A stretch of DNA of 64,000 nt from Allobosea psychrotolerans. GTDB taxonomy: Bacteria > Pseudomonadota > Alphaproteobacteria > Rhizobiales > Beijerinckiaceae. The stretch lies in assembly GCF_002917105.1 (NCBI RefSeq), contig NZ_PQFZ01000002.1, positions 186,001 to 250,000 on the forward strand, given 5' to 3'. A program made the translations under genes and the position numbers. The notes below the pieces were generated by a model. It had not been told where the DNA came from. It saw only the letters and a list, made by a program, of their open reading frames with translations, and did no database searches. Positions 24,321-32,914 of this stretch are shown piece by piece (within the stretch, counting starts at the first letter, position 1; every line of letters begins with the position of its first letter).

Positions 24321-27040
24321 TGACCACGGACGAGACCCGATTCCGGGAACAGGGACGCCCTGATCCCGACGCCCTTCTGGCCCAGGCCGGCCGCGGTAAA
24401 CGCGGCCGGCTGAAGATTTTTCTCGGCATGGCGCCGGGTGTGGGCAAGACCTACGAGATGCTCACCCAGGGCAAGCGCGCCCAAGCGGAGCATGGCGAGG
24501 TGCTGGTCGGCCTCGTCGAGACGCATGGCCGCCGTGAGACCGAAGCGCTGCTCGAGGGGCTGGAGGTGATGGCGCGCCGGCCGATCGAGCATAACGGCCG
24601 CATGCTGATGGAGTTCGACCTCGATGCGGCGCTGGCCTGCAAGCCGCGCCTGCTGCTGGTCGACGAATACGCGCATTCCAATGCCCCGGGCAGCCGGCAC
24701 CCCAAGCGCTGGCAGGATGTCGAGGAGTTGCTGGCGGCCGGGATCGACGTCTGGACCACGCTGAACGTCCAGCATCTCGAGAGCCTCGTCGACGTGATCT
24801 GGAAGATCACCGGCGTGCGCCAGCGTGAAACGGTGCCCGACAGCGTGCTGAGCAGCGCCGACGAGATCGAATTGATCGACATCACGCCGAGCGAACTGCG
24901 CCAGCGCATGGCCGAGGGCAAGGTCTACCTCCCGGAGACGGCGCGGCTCGCCGCCGACAATTTCTTCAAGCCCGAGAACCTGACCGCGCTGCGCGAGCTT
25001 GCCTTGCGCCGTGCCGCGCAGACGGTCGACGACCATCTGAACCAGGCGATGAAGCGCGCCGGCGTCGAGGGGCCCTGGGCTGCCGGCGAACGCATCCTGG
25101 TGCTGATCGGGCCCGACGCGATGGCGTCCTCGCTCGTGCGCGCCGGCCGGCGCCTCTCCGACATGATGATGGATGCGCCCTGGACGGTCGCCCATGTCGA
25201 GCGGCCCAATCGCGCGGACGCCGATCCGGCGCGCGGCCAGCGGCTGGCCGAGGCGCTCAAGCTCGCCGAACAGCTCGGGGCCGCCAATGTCGTTCTGACG
25301 AGCGACGATCTCGTCGCCAGCACGCTGGAATATGCGCGGCGCAACAACGTCACCCAGATCGTCGTCGGAAAATCGCATCGCAAGGGCTGGCGCGCCTGGT
25401 TCCATCGCTCGCTCGCCCCCGCCCTGCTGGAGGCACAGAACGGTGCGGCGCTTCACATCATCACCGATATCGCCTCGGTACCGGCCATTCCGGTCCCGGT
25501 CGTGCCGAAGCGGGATCTCTCCTGGCACGGCCATATCGGCGCGGCGGTCATGGTCGCGGCGGCTGTCGGCCTCGCGGCGCTGGTCGATCGTCAGGCCGAG
25601 AACGCCAACCTCGCCATGCTGTTTCTCGTCAGCGTGCTGGGTGCAGGCGTCGCCTTCGGCCTTTGGCCGTCGCTGACGGCGGCGGGGCTTGCTGCCCTCG
25701 CCTATAACTTCTTCTTCCTCGAGCCGCGCCTGTCGATGTGGATCGGCAATCCCGCGGACGTGCTGACCTTCGCCGTGTTCTTCGTCGCGGCCGTCGCCAC
25801 CGGCAGCCTGACCGGGCGCATCCGCGACCAGGCCAAGGCAACGGCGCGGCGCGCCTCGGCGATCACGGCGCTGCTGGCAGCAAGCCGCAGGCTTTCGGGC
25901 GCAGGGCGAAGGGAGGACGCCGCAACCGTGCTGGCCGAGCAGCTTTCGGCGGCAACGGCCGGAAAGGTCATCGTCCTGCTCCCGCAAGGCGACGAAATCG
26001 CGCCCAGCGCCGGCGCGCCCTCGCTGGAGCCGCTGACCACCGCCGACATGACCGCGGCGCGCTGGAGCTGGAACCGGGGCGAGCCCGCCGGCGCCGGCAC
26101 CGGCACGCTGCCCAATGTCGCCTGGACCTTCCGGCCCTTGCAGGGCGTGCGGATGCGCTCGGGCGTGGTCGGGTTCGAGCCCAAAGCCCTGCTGGGTGCG
26201 GAGAATGAGCGCTTCGCCATGGCGCTGCTCGACCAGGGCGCGATCGCGTTGGAGCGGGTGGAGCTCGCTGCAGCCGCCGTCGATGCCGAGGCGCTGCGCC
26301 GGACGGATCGATTGCGCTCGGCGCTGCTGAACTCGGTCAGCCATGATCTGCGCACGCCGCTCGCCACCGTGCTCGGCTCCGTGACGACGCTGATCGATTT
26401 CGGCAAGAGCGTCGAGCCGGCCGTGGCCGACGATCTGCTCCTGTCCATTCGCGAGGAGGCCGAGCGCCTCAACCGCTATGTCGGCGACCTGCTCGACATG
26501 ACGCGGCTGGAAGGCGGCGCGCTGGTGACACGCCGCGATTGGACCGATGTCCGCGACGTGATCTCGGCCGCGATCGCGCGGGTGTCGCGGCGGCTGGAGA
26601 ACCGCCGCATCCAGCGCGATTTTCCAGCCGAGCTCTCGGCCGTGCCGGCCGACCCGTCCTTGCTCGAACAGGCCCTGGTCAACATCCTGGAGAACGCGAT
26701 CGCCTATAGCGAGAACGGTTCGCTGATCGAAACCGCTGCCTATGAGGACCGGGGCAATGTCGTGATCTCGATCGAGGACGAAGGTCGCGGCATCCCGACT
26801 GCCGAACTCGAACGCGTCTTCGAGAAGTTCCGGCGCATGGAAGAGGCGACCGATCGCGGCGGCGAGCGCGGCAAGGGGGCTGGCCTCGGCCTTGCCATTT
26901 CCAAGGGCTTCGTCGAGGCCATGGGCGGGCGCATCGCGGCCGCGAGCCCGATCCAGGACCGGCCCGACGGTTCCAAGGGCGGCACCCGCATATTGATCAG
27001 CCTGCGCAAGGACGGCGCTGCGCCGGAGGTTCTGTCATGA
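24320..27040 (+). CDS. kdpD: Sensor histidine kinase KdpD
   Basis: 906 residues. Order of parts: N-terminal KdpD domain with Walker A GMAPGVGKTYEM (about residues 37-48), a USP-like domain (about 250-370), four close transmembrane helices (about 400-500), a GAF-like linker, then the kinase with H-box SVSHDLRTPL (His about 675), N-box NILENAIAYS, and G boxes DEGRGIP and GKGAGLGLAI. It senses K+ limitation or turgor and phosphorylates KdpE. It starts inside the kdpC stop and its stop overlaps the kdpE start by four bases (ATGA). Confidence 0.97.
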   Translation: MTTDETRFREQGRPDPDALLAQAGRGKRGRLKIFLGMAPGVGKTYEMLTQGKRAQAEHGEVLVGLVETHGRRETEALLEGLEVMARRPIEHNGRMLMEFDLDAALACKPRLLLVDEYAHSNAPGSRHPKRWQDVEELLAAGIDVWTTLNVQHLESLVDVIWKITGVRQRETVPDSVLSSADEIELIDITPSELRQRMAEGKVYLPETARLAADNFFKPENLTALRELALRRAAQTVDDHLNQAMKRAGVEGPWAAGERILVLIGPDAMASSLVRAGRRLSDMMMDAPWTVAHVERPNRADADPARGQRLAEALKLAEQLGAANVVLTSDDLVASTLEYARRNNVTQIVVGKSHRKGWRAWFHRSLAPALLEAQNGAALHIITDIASVPAIPVPVVPKRDLSWHGHIGAAVMVAAAVGLAALVDRQAENANLAMLFLVSVLGAGVAFGLWPSLTAAGLAALAYNFFFLEPRLSMWIGNPADVLTFAVFFVAAVATGSLTGRIRDQAKATARRASAITALLAASRRLSGAGRREDAATVLAEQLSAATAGKVIVLLPQGDEIAPSAGAPSLEPLTTADMTAARWSWNRGEPAGAGTGTLPNVAWTFRPLQGVRMRSGVVGFEPKALLGAENERFAMALLDQGAIALERVELAAAAVDAEALRRTDRLRSALLNSVSHDLRTPLATVLGSVTTLIDFGKSVEPAVADDLLLSIREEAERLNRYVGDLLDMTRLEGGALVTRRDWTDVRDVISAAIARVSRRLENRRIQRDFPAELSAVPADPSLLEQALVNILENAIAYSENGSLIETAAYEDRGNVVISIEDEGRGIPTAELERVFEKFRRMEEATDRGGERGKGAGLGLAISKGFVEAMGGRIAAASPIQDRPDGSKGGTRILISLRKDGAAPEVLS

Positions 27041-27732
27041 CCGCTTTCCGCCCCCGCATCCTCGTCATCGACGACGAGCCGCAGATCCACCGCTTCCTCG
27101 GACCGGCGCTCGATGCGGCGGGCTACGAACATGTCCGCGCCGACGACGCCACCGCCGGCCTGCGCGAGATCGCGCGCAAGCCGCCCGACGCCGTGGTGCT
27201 CGATCTCGGCCTGCCCGACATGGACGGCAAGGAGGCCCTGGCCAAGGCGCGCGCCTTCTATGACGGGCCGGTGATCATCCTCTCGGCGCGCGACCGCGAG
27301 ACCGAAAAGATCGATGCGCTCGACGCCGGCGCCGATGATTATGTCGAAAAGCCCTTCGGCGTCGGGGAATTGCTGGCGCGCCTGCGTGTCGCGCTGCGCC
27401 ACCGCATCGAGCGCCAAGGCGCGGAGGCGACGATCCGCTCCGGCGATGTCGAGATCGATCTCGTCAACCGCCGGATCAGCCGCGCCGGGGTGCATGTCAA
27501 ACTGTCGCCGAAGGAATACGACCTGCTCGCCAGCCTGGCCGGCGGAAATGGCCGCGTGCTGACGCATCGCCAGATCCTGACTGCGGTCTGGGGGCCGGCG
27601 CATGAGCATGACGTGCAATATCTGCGCGTCTTCGTCGGGCAGTTGCGCCAGAAGCTCGAGGACGATCCGGCGGCGCCGAAGCTGATCGAGACCGAGCCCG
27701 GCGTCGGCTACCGGCTGGGCGGATTGGTCTGA
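27037..27732 (+). CDS. kdpE: Response regulator KdpE (OmpR family)
   Basis: 231 residues. A receiver domain with acidic pocket DDE (12-14), phospho-acceptor Asp 56 in VVLDLGLPDMDG and Lys in EKPFG, then an OmpR-type winged helix (about 130-228; 'LSPKEYDLLASLAG...HRQILTAVWG' and 'YLRVFVGQLRQKLE'). It activates the kdp promoter upstream of the small ORF at 19731. Four-base overlap with kdpD. The final residues GVGYRLGG are the usual OmpR-family end. Confidence 0.97.
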   Translation: MTAFRPRILVIDDEPQIHRFLGPALDAAGYEHVRADDATAGLREIARKPPDAVVLDLGLPDMDGKEALAKARAFYDGPVIILSARDRETEKIDALDAGADDYVEKPFGVGELLARLRVALRHRIERQGAEATIRSGDVEIDLVNRRISRAGVHVKLSPKEYDLLASLAGGNGRVLTHRQILTAVWGPAHEHDVQYLRVFVGQLRQKLEDDPAAPKLIETEPGVGYRLGGLV

Positions 27733-28102
27733 CGCAGCGGTCGTCGCCTCTCCTCCTGTGGAGGGCTATGGCATTTCTCCCCACAGCCCTCATCCTGAGG
27801 AGCGCTTCCGCAGAGCTACGTCTCGAAGGATGCTCCAGAAGGCGTTTCCGGAGCAAACTGGAGCATCCTTCGAGACGCCGCATGCCGCGGCTCAGGATGC
27901 GGGCTCAAAAATCCAAATGCGATGCCCCTGCCTCCTGTGGAGGAAAATCCACTCGATGCCCGCCATGCTCAAGGAGCCGAAAAGACAAATCTCCTCCTTT
28001 TGATCGGGAATAAGAAAAAACACGCTACCTTGCGTGAATTGAACCGATCGCCGCTCTGGCTTATTTGAAACGTTCGGAAGAACGAACGGGGCAAGCGGCG
28101 CA
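27733..28102. other. Intergenic region between kdpE and the ferredoxin gene
   Basis: 370 bases without a credible gene. It contains a long imperfect inverted repeat (27790-27900), two copies of CTCCTGTGGAGG-like palindromes (near 27754 and 27928) and a GTTCGGAAGAACGAAC palindrome (28072-28087) directly before the ferredoxin. Confidence 0.6.
27790..27900. repeat. Rhizobiales-type inverted repeat after kdpE
   Basis: CATCCTGAG (27791-27799) pairs with CTCAGGATG near 27891-27899, and CGTCTCGAAGGATGCTCCA pairs with TGGAGCATCCTTCGAGACG across a short spacer. This 'catcctTCGAGACG' type is common between genes in Rhizobiales genomes. It may also terminate the kdp operon. Confidence 0.75.
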
Positions 28103-28417
28103 GTGGCCATTCTGAATGTCATCGACCGCGACGGTCGCGCCCATGAACTCGAGGCCGTCGAAGGATGGCGGGTGATGGAGATCCTGCGCGACTACAAGGT
28201 CGGGATCGAGGGCGTCTGCGGCGGTTCCTGCGATTGCGCCACCTGCCATGTCGTCGTCGCGCCCGACTGGGCCAAGCGCCTGCCGGAGCCGCGCGAGGAC
28301 GAAATCGACGCGCTCGACACCTTGCCCTTGATCGAGACGACCTCGCGCCTCTCCTGCCAGATCATCTGGTCCGACGATCTCGATGGGCTGACGCTCACCT
28401 TGGCGGAGGCCGCGTGA
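28103..28417 (+). CDS. Adrenodoxin-type 2Fe-2S ferredoxin
   Basis: 104 residues with the ISC/adrenodoxin-type cluster motif: Cys 39, Cys 45 and Cys 48 in CGGSCDCATC plus Cys 85 in RLSCQ. GTG start at 28103; no closer ATG allows the full beta-grasp fold. Its stop overlaps the DUF2849 start by one base, and a sulfite/nitrite reductase follows, so it is a likely electron donor to that enzyme. A palindrome GTTCGGAAGAACGAAC lies 15 bases upstream of the start. A P450 or ISC partner is possible but has no contextual support. Confidence 0.9.
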   Translation: MAILNVIDRDGRAHELEAVEGWRVMEILRDYKVGIEGVCGGSCDCATCHVVVAPDWAKRLPEPREDEIDALDTLPLIETTSRLSCQIIWSDDLDGLTLTLAEAA

Positions 28418-28773
28418 TGGCTGCCGCCCCCAAGCGCGTCCCCTTGCCGGCGATCCTGCTCGCCAACGACCTGCTCGACGGCGATGTCGTCTTCGCCGTT
28501 GCCGGCGCCGCCGGGCAACTCGCCTGGACGCGCGATGCGGCGCTGGCGCTGGTCGCCTCGGACGACGCCACCGCAGAGAGTCTCGAGGCTTTCGCGGCGG
28601 CCGAGCTCGCGGGCAATCGCGTCGTCGACGCCTATCTCGTCGATGTCACCATGGAGACCGGCCAGCCGGTTCCGCGCCATTTCCGCGAGAGATTCAAGAC
28701 GCTGGGGCCCAGCAACCGTCCCGATCTCGGCAAGCAGGCCGGGGACGGGATCTCTGCCGGGCAGAGGGCCTGA
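28417..28773 (+). CDS. DUF2849 protein of the sulfite-reductase cluster
   Basis: 118 residues, small and cytoplasmic, with the DUF2849 pattern 'LPAILLANDLLDGDVVF' and '...VVDAYLVDVTMETGQPVPRHFRERFKTLGPSNRPDL'. It is found immediately before cysI-type reductases in many alphaproteobacteria and is presumed to help that enzyme; no activity is established. The ATG overlaps the ferredoxin stop (TGATG) and the stop is three bases before the reductase start. Confidence 0.88.
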   Translation: MAAAPKRVPLPAILLANDLLDGDVVFAVAGAAGQLAWTRDAALALVASDDATAESLEAFAAAELAGNRVVDAYLVDVTMETGQPVPRHFRERFKTLGPSNRPDLGKQAGDGISAGQRA

Positions 28774-28776
28774 CCG

Positions 28777-30447
28777 ATGTACCGCTATGATGAATTCGAC
28801 GAGCGTTTTGTCCGCGAGCGGGTCGCCCAGTTCCGCGACCAGGTCTCGCGCCGCCTAGACGGCTCGATCACCGAGGACGAGTTCAAGCCGCTGCGGCTCA
28901 AGAACGGCGTCTACCTGCAGCTCCACGCCTATATGCTGCGCATCGCCATTCCCTATGGCACGCTGTCGTCGAAGCAATTGCGCCAGCTTGCGCTGATCGG
29001 CGAACGCTACGACCGCGGCTACGGCCATTTCACCACGCGCCAGAACCTGCAGTTCAACTGGCCGAAGCTGCGCGACGTGCCCGAAATCCTGGACCTGCTC
29101 GCCGATGTCGAGATGCATTGCATCCAGACCTCCGGCAACTGCATCCGCAACGTCACGGCCGACCATTTCGCCGGCGTGGCGCAGGACGAGATCGAGGATC
29201 CGCGCCCGACAGCCGAATTGATCCGGCAATGGTCGTCGCTCCATCCCGAATTCGACTACCTGCCGCGCAAGTTCAAGATCGCGGTGACCGGCGCCGAGCA
29301 TGACCGCGCCGTGATCAAGGCGCACGACATCGGCCTGCGCCTGCGCCGCCATCCCGACACCCATGAAGTCAGCTACGAGGTCAGCGTCGGCGGCGGCCTC
29401 GGCCGCACCCCGATGATCGGCAAGGTCGTGCGCGACTACCTGCCCAAGTATGATCTGCTCGCCTTCCTCGAGGCGATCATGCGGGTCTATAATCTCGAGG
29501 GCCGGCGCGACAACAAATACAAGGCGCGGGTCAAGATCCTCGTCCATGAGATCGGCGTCGAGGAATTCCGCCGCCGCGTCGAGGAGGAGTTTGCGCGGCT
29601 CGACGGGCCGTCAGTGAACGCCGATCCGGCCGAGGTCGCGCGCATCGCCGCCTATTTCAAGGCGCCCGATTATGAGGTCCTGCCGGCAACGAGCCGGGTG
29701 CTGGAGGCGACGAAGGCCGCCAACCCCGCTTTCGCGCGCTGGGTCGAGGTCAATACGATCCCGCACAAGGCGCCGGGCTATGCAGCGCTGACGATCTCGC
29801 TGAAGCCCGTCGGCGAGGCGCCGGGCGACGCCACCTCCGACCAGATGCGGCTCGTCGCCGATCTCGCCGAGCAATATTCGCACGCCGAAATCCGCGTGAC
29901 CCATGCGCAGAACCTCGTGCTGCCCTATGTCCGCCAGCGCGACCTCTTCGCGATCTGGCAGAGGCTCGGCGAAGCGGGGCTTGCAAGCGCCAATATCGGC
30001 CTGATCACCGACATCATCTCCTGCCCCGGGCTCGATTATTGCGCGCTGGCGACGGCGCGTTCGATCCCGATCGCACAGGCGATCCAGCATCGTTTCGCCG
30101 ATGACGATCGCCAGAAGGCGATCGGTGAGCTCAACATCAAGATTTCGGGCTGCATCAACGCCTGCGGCCACCACCATGTCGGCCATATCGGCATTCTCGG
30201 CCTGGAGAAGCGCGGGATCGAATCCTATCAGATCACGCTCGGCGGCGACGCGACCGAGAATGCCGCGATCGGCGAGATCCTGGGACCTGGCCTCGCCGCG
30301 GAGGACGTTCCCGACGCGATCGAGCGGATCGTGAACGTCTATCTCTCCGAGCGGGCCGAGGGCGAAAGCTTCATCGAGAACGTCCGCCGCATCGGCCCTG
30401 CCCCGTTCAAGGCCGCCTTCCAGGAGATCGCCCATGCCGTTGCTTGA
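28777..30447 (+). CDS. cysI: Sulfite/nitrite reductase, siroheme and 4Fe-4S (CysI-type)
   Basis: 556 residues with two ferredoxin-like half repeats and the coupled siroheme-4Fe-4S ligands Cys 416 and 422 (CPGLDYC) and Cys 459 and 463 (CINAC). Arg/Lys anion-binding residues are visible in 'GHFTTRQNLQFNW' and 'TSGNCIRNVTADHFAG'. It reduces sulfite to sulfide (six electrons). Flanking ferredoxin, DUF2849, DUF934 and siroheme synthase favour sulfite over nitrite as substrate. No flavoprotein CysJ is nearby, so a ferredoxin donor is likely. The stop overlaps the next gene by 14 bases. Confidence 0.93.
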   Translation: MYRYDEFDERFVRERVAQFRDQVSRRLDGSITEDEFKPLRLKNGVYLQLHAYMLRIAIPYGTLSSKQLRQLALIGERYDRGYGHFTTRQNLQFNWPKLRDVPEILDLLADVEMHCIQTSGNCIRNVTADHFAGVAQDEIEDPRPTAELIRQWSSLHPEFDYLPRKFKIAVTGAEHDRAVIKAHDIGLRLRRHPDTHEVSYEVSVGGGLGRTPMIGKVVRDYLPKYDLLAFLEAIMRVYNLEGRRDNKYKARVKILVHEIGVEEFRRRVEEEFARLDGPSVNADPAEVARIAAYFKAPDYEVLPATSRVLEATKAANPAFARWVEVNTIPHKAPGYAALTISLKPVGEAPGDATSDQMRLVADLAEQYSHAEIRVTHAQNLVLPYVRQRDLFAIWQRLGEAGLASANIGLITDIISCPGLDYCALATARSIPIAQAIQHRFADDDRQKAIGELNIKISGCINACGHHHVGHIGILGLEKRGIESYQITLGGDATENAAIGEILGPGLAAEDVPDAIERIVNVYLSERAEGESFIENVRRIGPAPFKAAFQEIAHAVA

Positions 30448-30955
30448 CCGGAACGGCACCAAGATCGACGCCTGGACGCGCAGCGAAGGCTCAGGGATCG
30501 ACAATCTCTCGCAGGCGTTGGTGCCCTGGGAGGCGCTGACCGAAGCGCTGCAACACAAGACGCGCGACCAGCGCATCGGCGTCGTGATCCCCAACAATAT
30601 CCGCATCGCCGAGCTCAAGCTGGTGCTGCGCCAGCTCTCGCTGATCGCGGTCAGCTTCCCGGCCTATTCGGACGGGCGCGGCTTCAGCCTCGCCAAGCTG
30701 ATCCGCAATCACGGCTTCACCGGAACCTTGCGTGCGAGCGGCCCCCTGATTGCCGACCAGTTCGCCTATGCGCTGTCCTGCGGCTTCGACGAAATCGAAC
30801 TGCCCGAGGCCAACGCGGCGCGTCAGCCGGTCGAGCAATGGCTCAAGGCCGTGGGCCAGATCAGCCATGGCTATCAGCGCGGCTATGGCGACAGCCACAA
30901 CATCCTCGACCAGCGTCGCACGGCCCGCGCCGCCGGCCGCCTCGCCGCGTCGTAA
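30434..30955 (+). CDS. DUF934 protein of the sulfite-reductase cluster
   Basis: 173 residues with the DUF934 pattern 'RIGVVIPNN...PAYSDGRGFSLAKLIRNHGFTG' and the C-terminal 'YQRGYGDSHNILDQRR'. Regularly follows cysI in alphaproteobacteria; sometimes called an oxidoreductase, but no cofactor site is evident. AGGAGA precedes the ATG, which lies inside the cysI C-terminus, suggesting coupled translation. Confidence 0.9.
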   Translation: MPLLDRNGTKIDAWTRSEGSGIDNLSQALVPWEALTEALQHKTRDQRIGVVIPNNIRIAELKLVLRQLSLIAVSFPAYSDGRGFSLAKLIRNHGFTGTLRASGPLIADQFAYALSCGFDEIELPEANAARQPVEQWLKAVGQISHGYQRGYGDSHNILDQRRTARAAGRLAAS

Positions 30956-31031
30956 CGCGATGGCGTCCGGCGCGGCCGATAGCGACAGCGCCGCCGGACC
31001 GGCGACATTGCGCGGATTGAAGGAGGACAGC

Positions 31032-31199
31032 ATGGACAGCGAGATCGCAAATCTGCTTCCGAAGCAGCCCCATGAGCGCTGGTTCGATCTTTGCTTTCGC
31101 CTTATCATTGTGCTCTTGGCTGTCTTCTGGTTGCTGATGCCGCCAGCGGGGGGCGAGACACGCCCCACGGATGTCAGAGCCACCACAGCGACGCGATGA
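31032..31199 (+). CDS. Small single-span membrane protein in the sulfur-assimilation operon
   Basis: 55 residues: hydrophilic N-terminus (MDSEIANLLPKQPHERW), one hydrophobic helix (about residues 21-37, FRLIIVLLAVFWLLMP), then a short polar tail. A near-consensus AAGGAGGA lies just upstream, and the stop overlaps the cysG ATG as ATGA. Both are strong signs that it is translated. It is read with DUF934 upstream and cysG downstream. I know no family for it; a membrane anchor or regulator for the reductase or sulfate uptake is a guess. Confidence 0.7.
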   Translation: MDSEIANLLPKQPHERWFDLCFRLIIVLLAVFWLLMPPAGGETRPTDVRATTATR

Positions 31200-32653
31200 G
31201 CGAAAGACAACCCGAGCCGACCACCGCGCGCCGCATCGACAGGCTGGCGACGCTGCCGCTCTTCCACAAGCTGGAAGGACGCAAGGTCGTGCTCGCGGGC
31301 GGCAGCGAGAGCGCACTCTGGAAGGCCGAATTGATCGCGGCGGCCGGAGCCGATCTCCATGTTTTCGCCGGAGAAGCCGCGGCGCGCTTCACAATCCTCG
31401 CCAACGAGCCGCCCGCCGGCCATGTGCGCGTTGTCGCCCGGCATTGGCAGCCCGACGATCTGGCCGACGCGGCGCTTGCCATCGGCGATATCGAGGATCT
31501 CACCGAGGCGCGCGCCTTTGCGGCGGCTGCGCGGCAGCTGGGCGTGCCGGTCAATGTCGTCGACAAGCCCGAATTCTGCGACTTCGCCTTCGGTTCGCTG
31601 GTCAACCGTTCGCCCCTGATCGTCGCGATCTCGACCGACGGCGCCGCGCCTGTCTTCGGACAGGCGATCCGGGCCAAGATCGAAGCGTTGCTGCCGGCCG
31701 GGCTGAAGAGCTGGGCCCAGGCGGCCAAGGACTGGCGTCCTGCCGTGCAGGTGCGCGAGCTTCCTTTCGCGCTGCGCCGCGCCTTCTGGGAGCGCTTCAC
31801 GGCGCGCGCCATCGCCGCTCCCGAGCGCGACCCTGGCGAGATCGACAGGAGCGACCTCTTCAGCGTGCTCGACCGACTCGAAAGCGCCCATGACGGCACC
31901 GGTCGCGTGACCCTGGTCGGCGCCGGCCCGGGCGACCCGGAACTTTTGACGCTGAAGGCCATCCGCGCCCTGCAGAGCGCCGACATCATCTTGTATGACG
32001 ACCTCGTCTCGCCTGGCGTGCTGGAATTCGCCCGCCGCGAAGCCAAGCGCATGCTGGTTGGCAAGACCGGCTATGGGCCGTCGGTCAAACAGAGTGACAT
32101 CAACGCCCTGATCGTCGCGCTGGCTGGTCAGGGCAAGCATGTCGTGCGCCTCAAGGGCGGCGACCCCGGCATCTTCGGCCGCGCCGGCGAGGAGATCGAA
32201 GCCTGCGCCGCCGCCAATATCCCGGTTGCGATCGTGCCGGGCATCTCGGCGGCGCAAGGGGCTGCGGCCTCGCTTGGCCTGTCGCTGACCCATCGCGACC
32301 ATGCGCGCCGGCTGCAATTCGTCACCGGCCATGCCCGCAGCGGCGACCTGCCTGACGATCTCGACTGGCAGGCCATGGCCGACCCCTATGCGACGACGGT
32401 GATCTACATGGCACGCGCCACGCTCGCGGGCTTCCGCGACCGCGCCGTGGCGGCCGGGCTCGATCCGCAGACGCCGGCCGTTGCCGTGCTGGCGGCGACG
32501 CGGCCGGACGAAGTCCGGGTGGCCGCGACGATCGCGACATTGCCTGATATGCTTGGCCGGCTGCCGGCCAAGGGGCCTGTGCTCGTCCTGGTGGGGCATG
32601 CGCTGGGGGCAGTGGCCGCCACCAGCGTATCGCAGGATCTGCGCCGGGCCTGA
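31196..32653 (+). CDS. cysG: Siroheme synthase (fused precorrin-2 dehydrogenase/ferrochelatase and uroporphyrinogen-III methyltransferase)
   Basis: 485 residues. The N-terminal half carries the NAD-binding precorrin-2 dehydrogenase fold (KVVLAGGSESALWKAE, about 25-45) and ferrochelatase part. The C-terminal half is the SAM-dependent methyltransferase with 'TLVGAGPGDPELLTLKA', 'ILYDDLVSPGVLE', 'RLKGGDPGIFGRAGEE' and 'VPGISAAQGAAASLG'. It makes the siroheme needed by the reductase encoded upstream. The start is ATGA-coupled to the small membrane ORF. Size is close to E. coli CysG (457). Confidence 0.95.
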   Translation: MSERQPEPTTARRIDRLATLPLFHKLEGRKVVLAGGSESALWKAELIAAAGADLHVFAGEAAARFTILANEPPAGHVRVVARHWQPDDLADAALAIGDIEDLTEARAFAAAARQLGVPVNVVDKPEFCDFAFGSLVNRSPLIVAISTDGAAPVFGQAIRAKIEALLPAGLKSWAQAAKDWRPAVQVRELPFALRRAFWERFTARAIAAPERDPGEIDRSDLFSVLDRLESAHDGTGRVTLVGAGPGDPELLTLKAIRALQSADIILYDDLVSPGVLEFARREAKRMLVGKTGYGPSVKQSDINALIVALAGQGKHVVRLKGGDPGIFGRAGEEIEACAAANIPVAIVPGISAAQGAAASLGLSLTHRDHARRLQFVTGHARSGDLPDDLDWQAMADPYATTVIYMARATLAGFRDRAVAAGLDPQTPAVAVLAATRPDEVRVAATIATLPDMLGRLPAKGPVLVLVGHALGAVAATSVSQDLRRA

Positions 32654-32841
32654 GTTCGGCGCCGCGACGGCCTGTCCGGATTTATGCCTGATTTGCCCGC
32701 GAATCTCGTTGCGCGGCACAATGCCTGACCAAAAATACGGTGGAACGCCTTCAAGGGAGACGCGTTTTCTCCCATAGGGTGCAAGTTTGGAACGGGCCTG
32801 CTGCAGCATGCCGTTGAGGCTGGTGCGAAAATTCAGTACGT

Positions 32842-32863
32842 TTCGTTTGTTATTCAGAACGAA
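32842..32863. promoter_or_regulatory. Inverted repeat upstream of cysP
   Basis: TTCGTT (32842-32847) and AACGAA (32858-32863) form an inverted repeat 51 bases before the cysP start, in a locally AT-rich stretch. The GAACGAA word recurs in the palindrome before the ferredoxin gene (28072-28087), so a shared sulfur regulator is possible. Confidence 0.35.
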
Positions 32864-32914
32864 TGTCGGTGGTCCCCTGGGGGCCTCCGGCATTGATCGC
32901 AACGGAGCCCTGAC

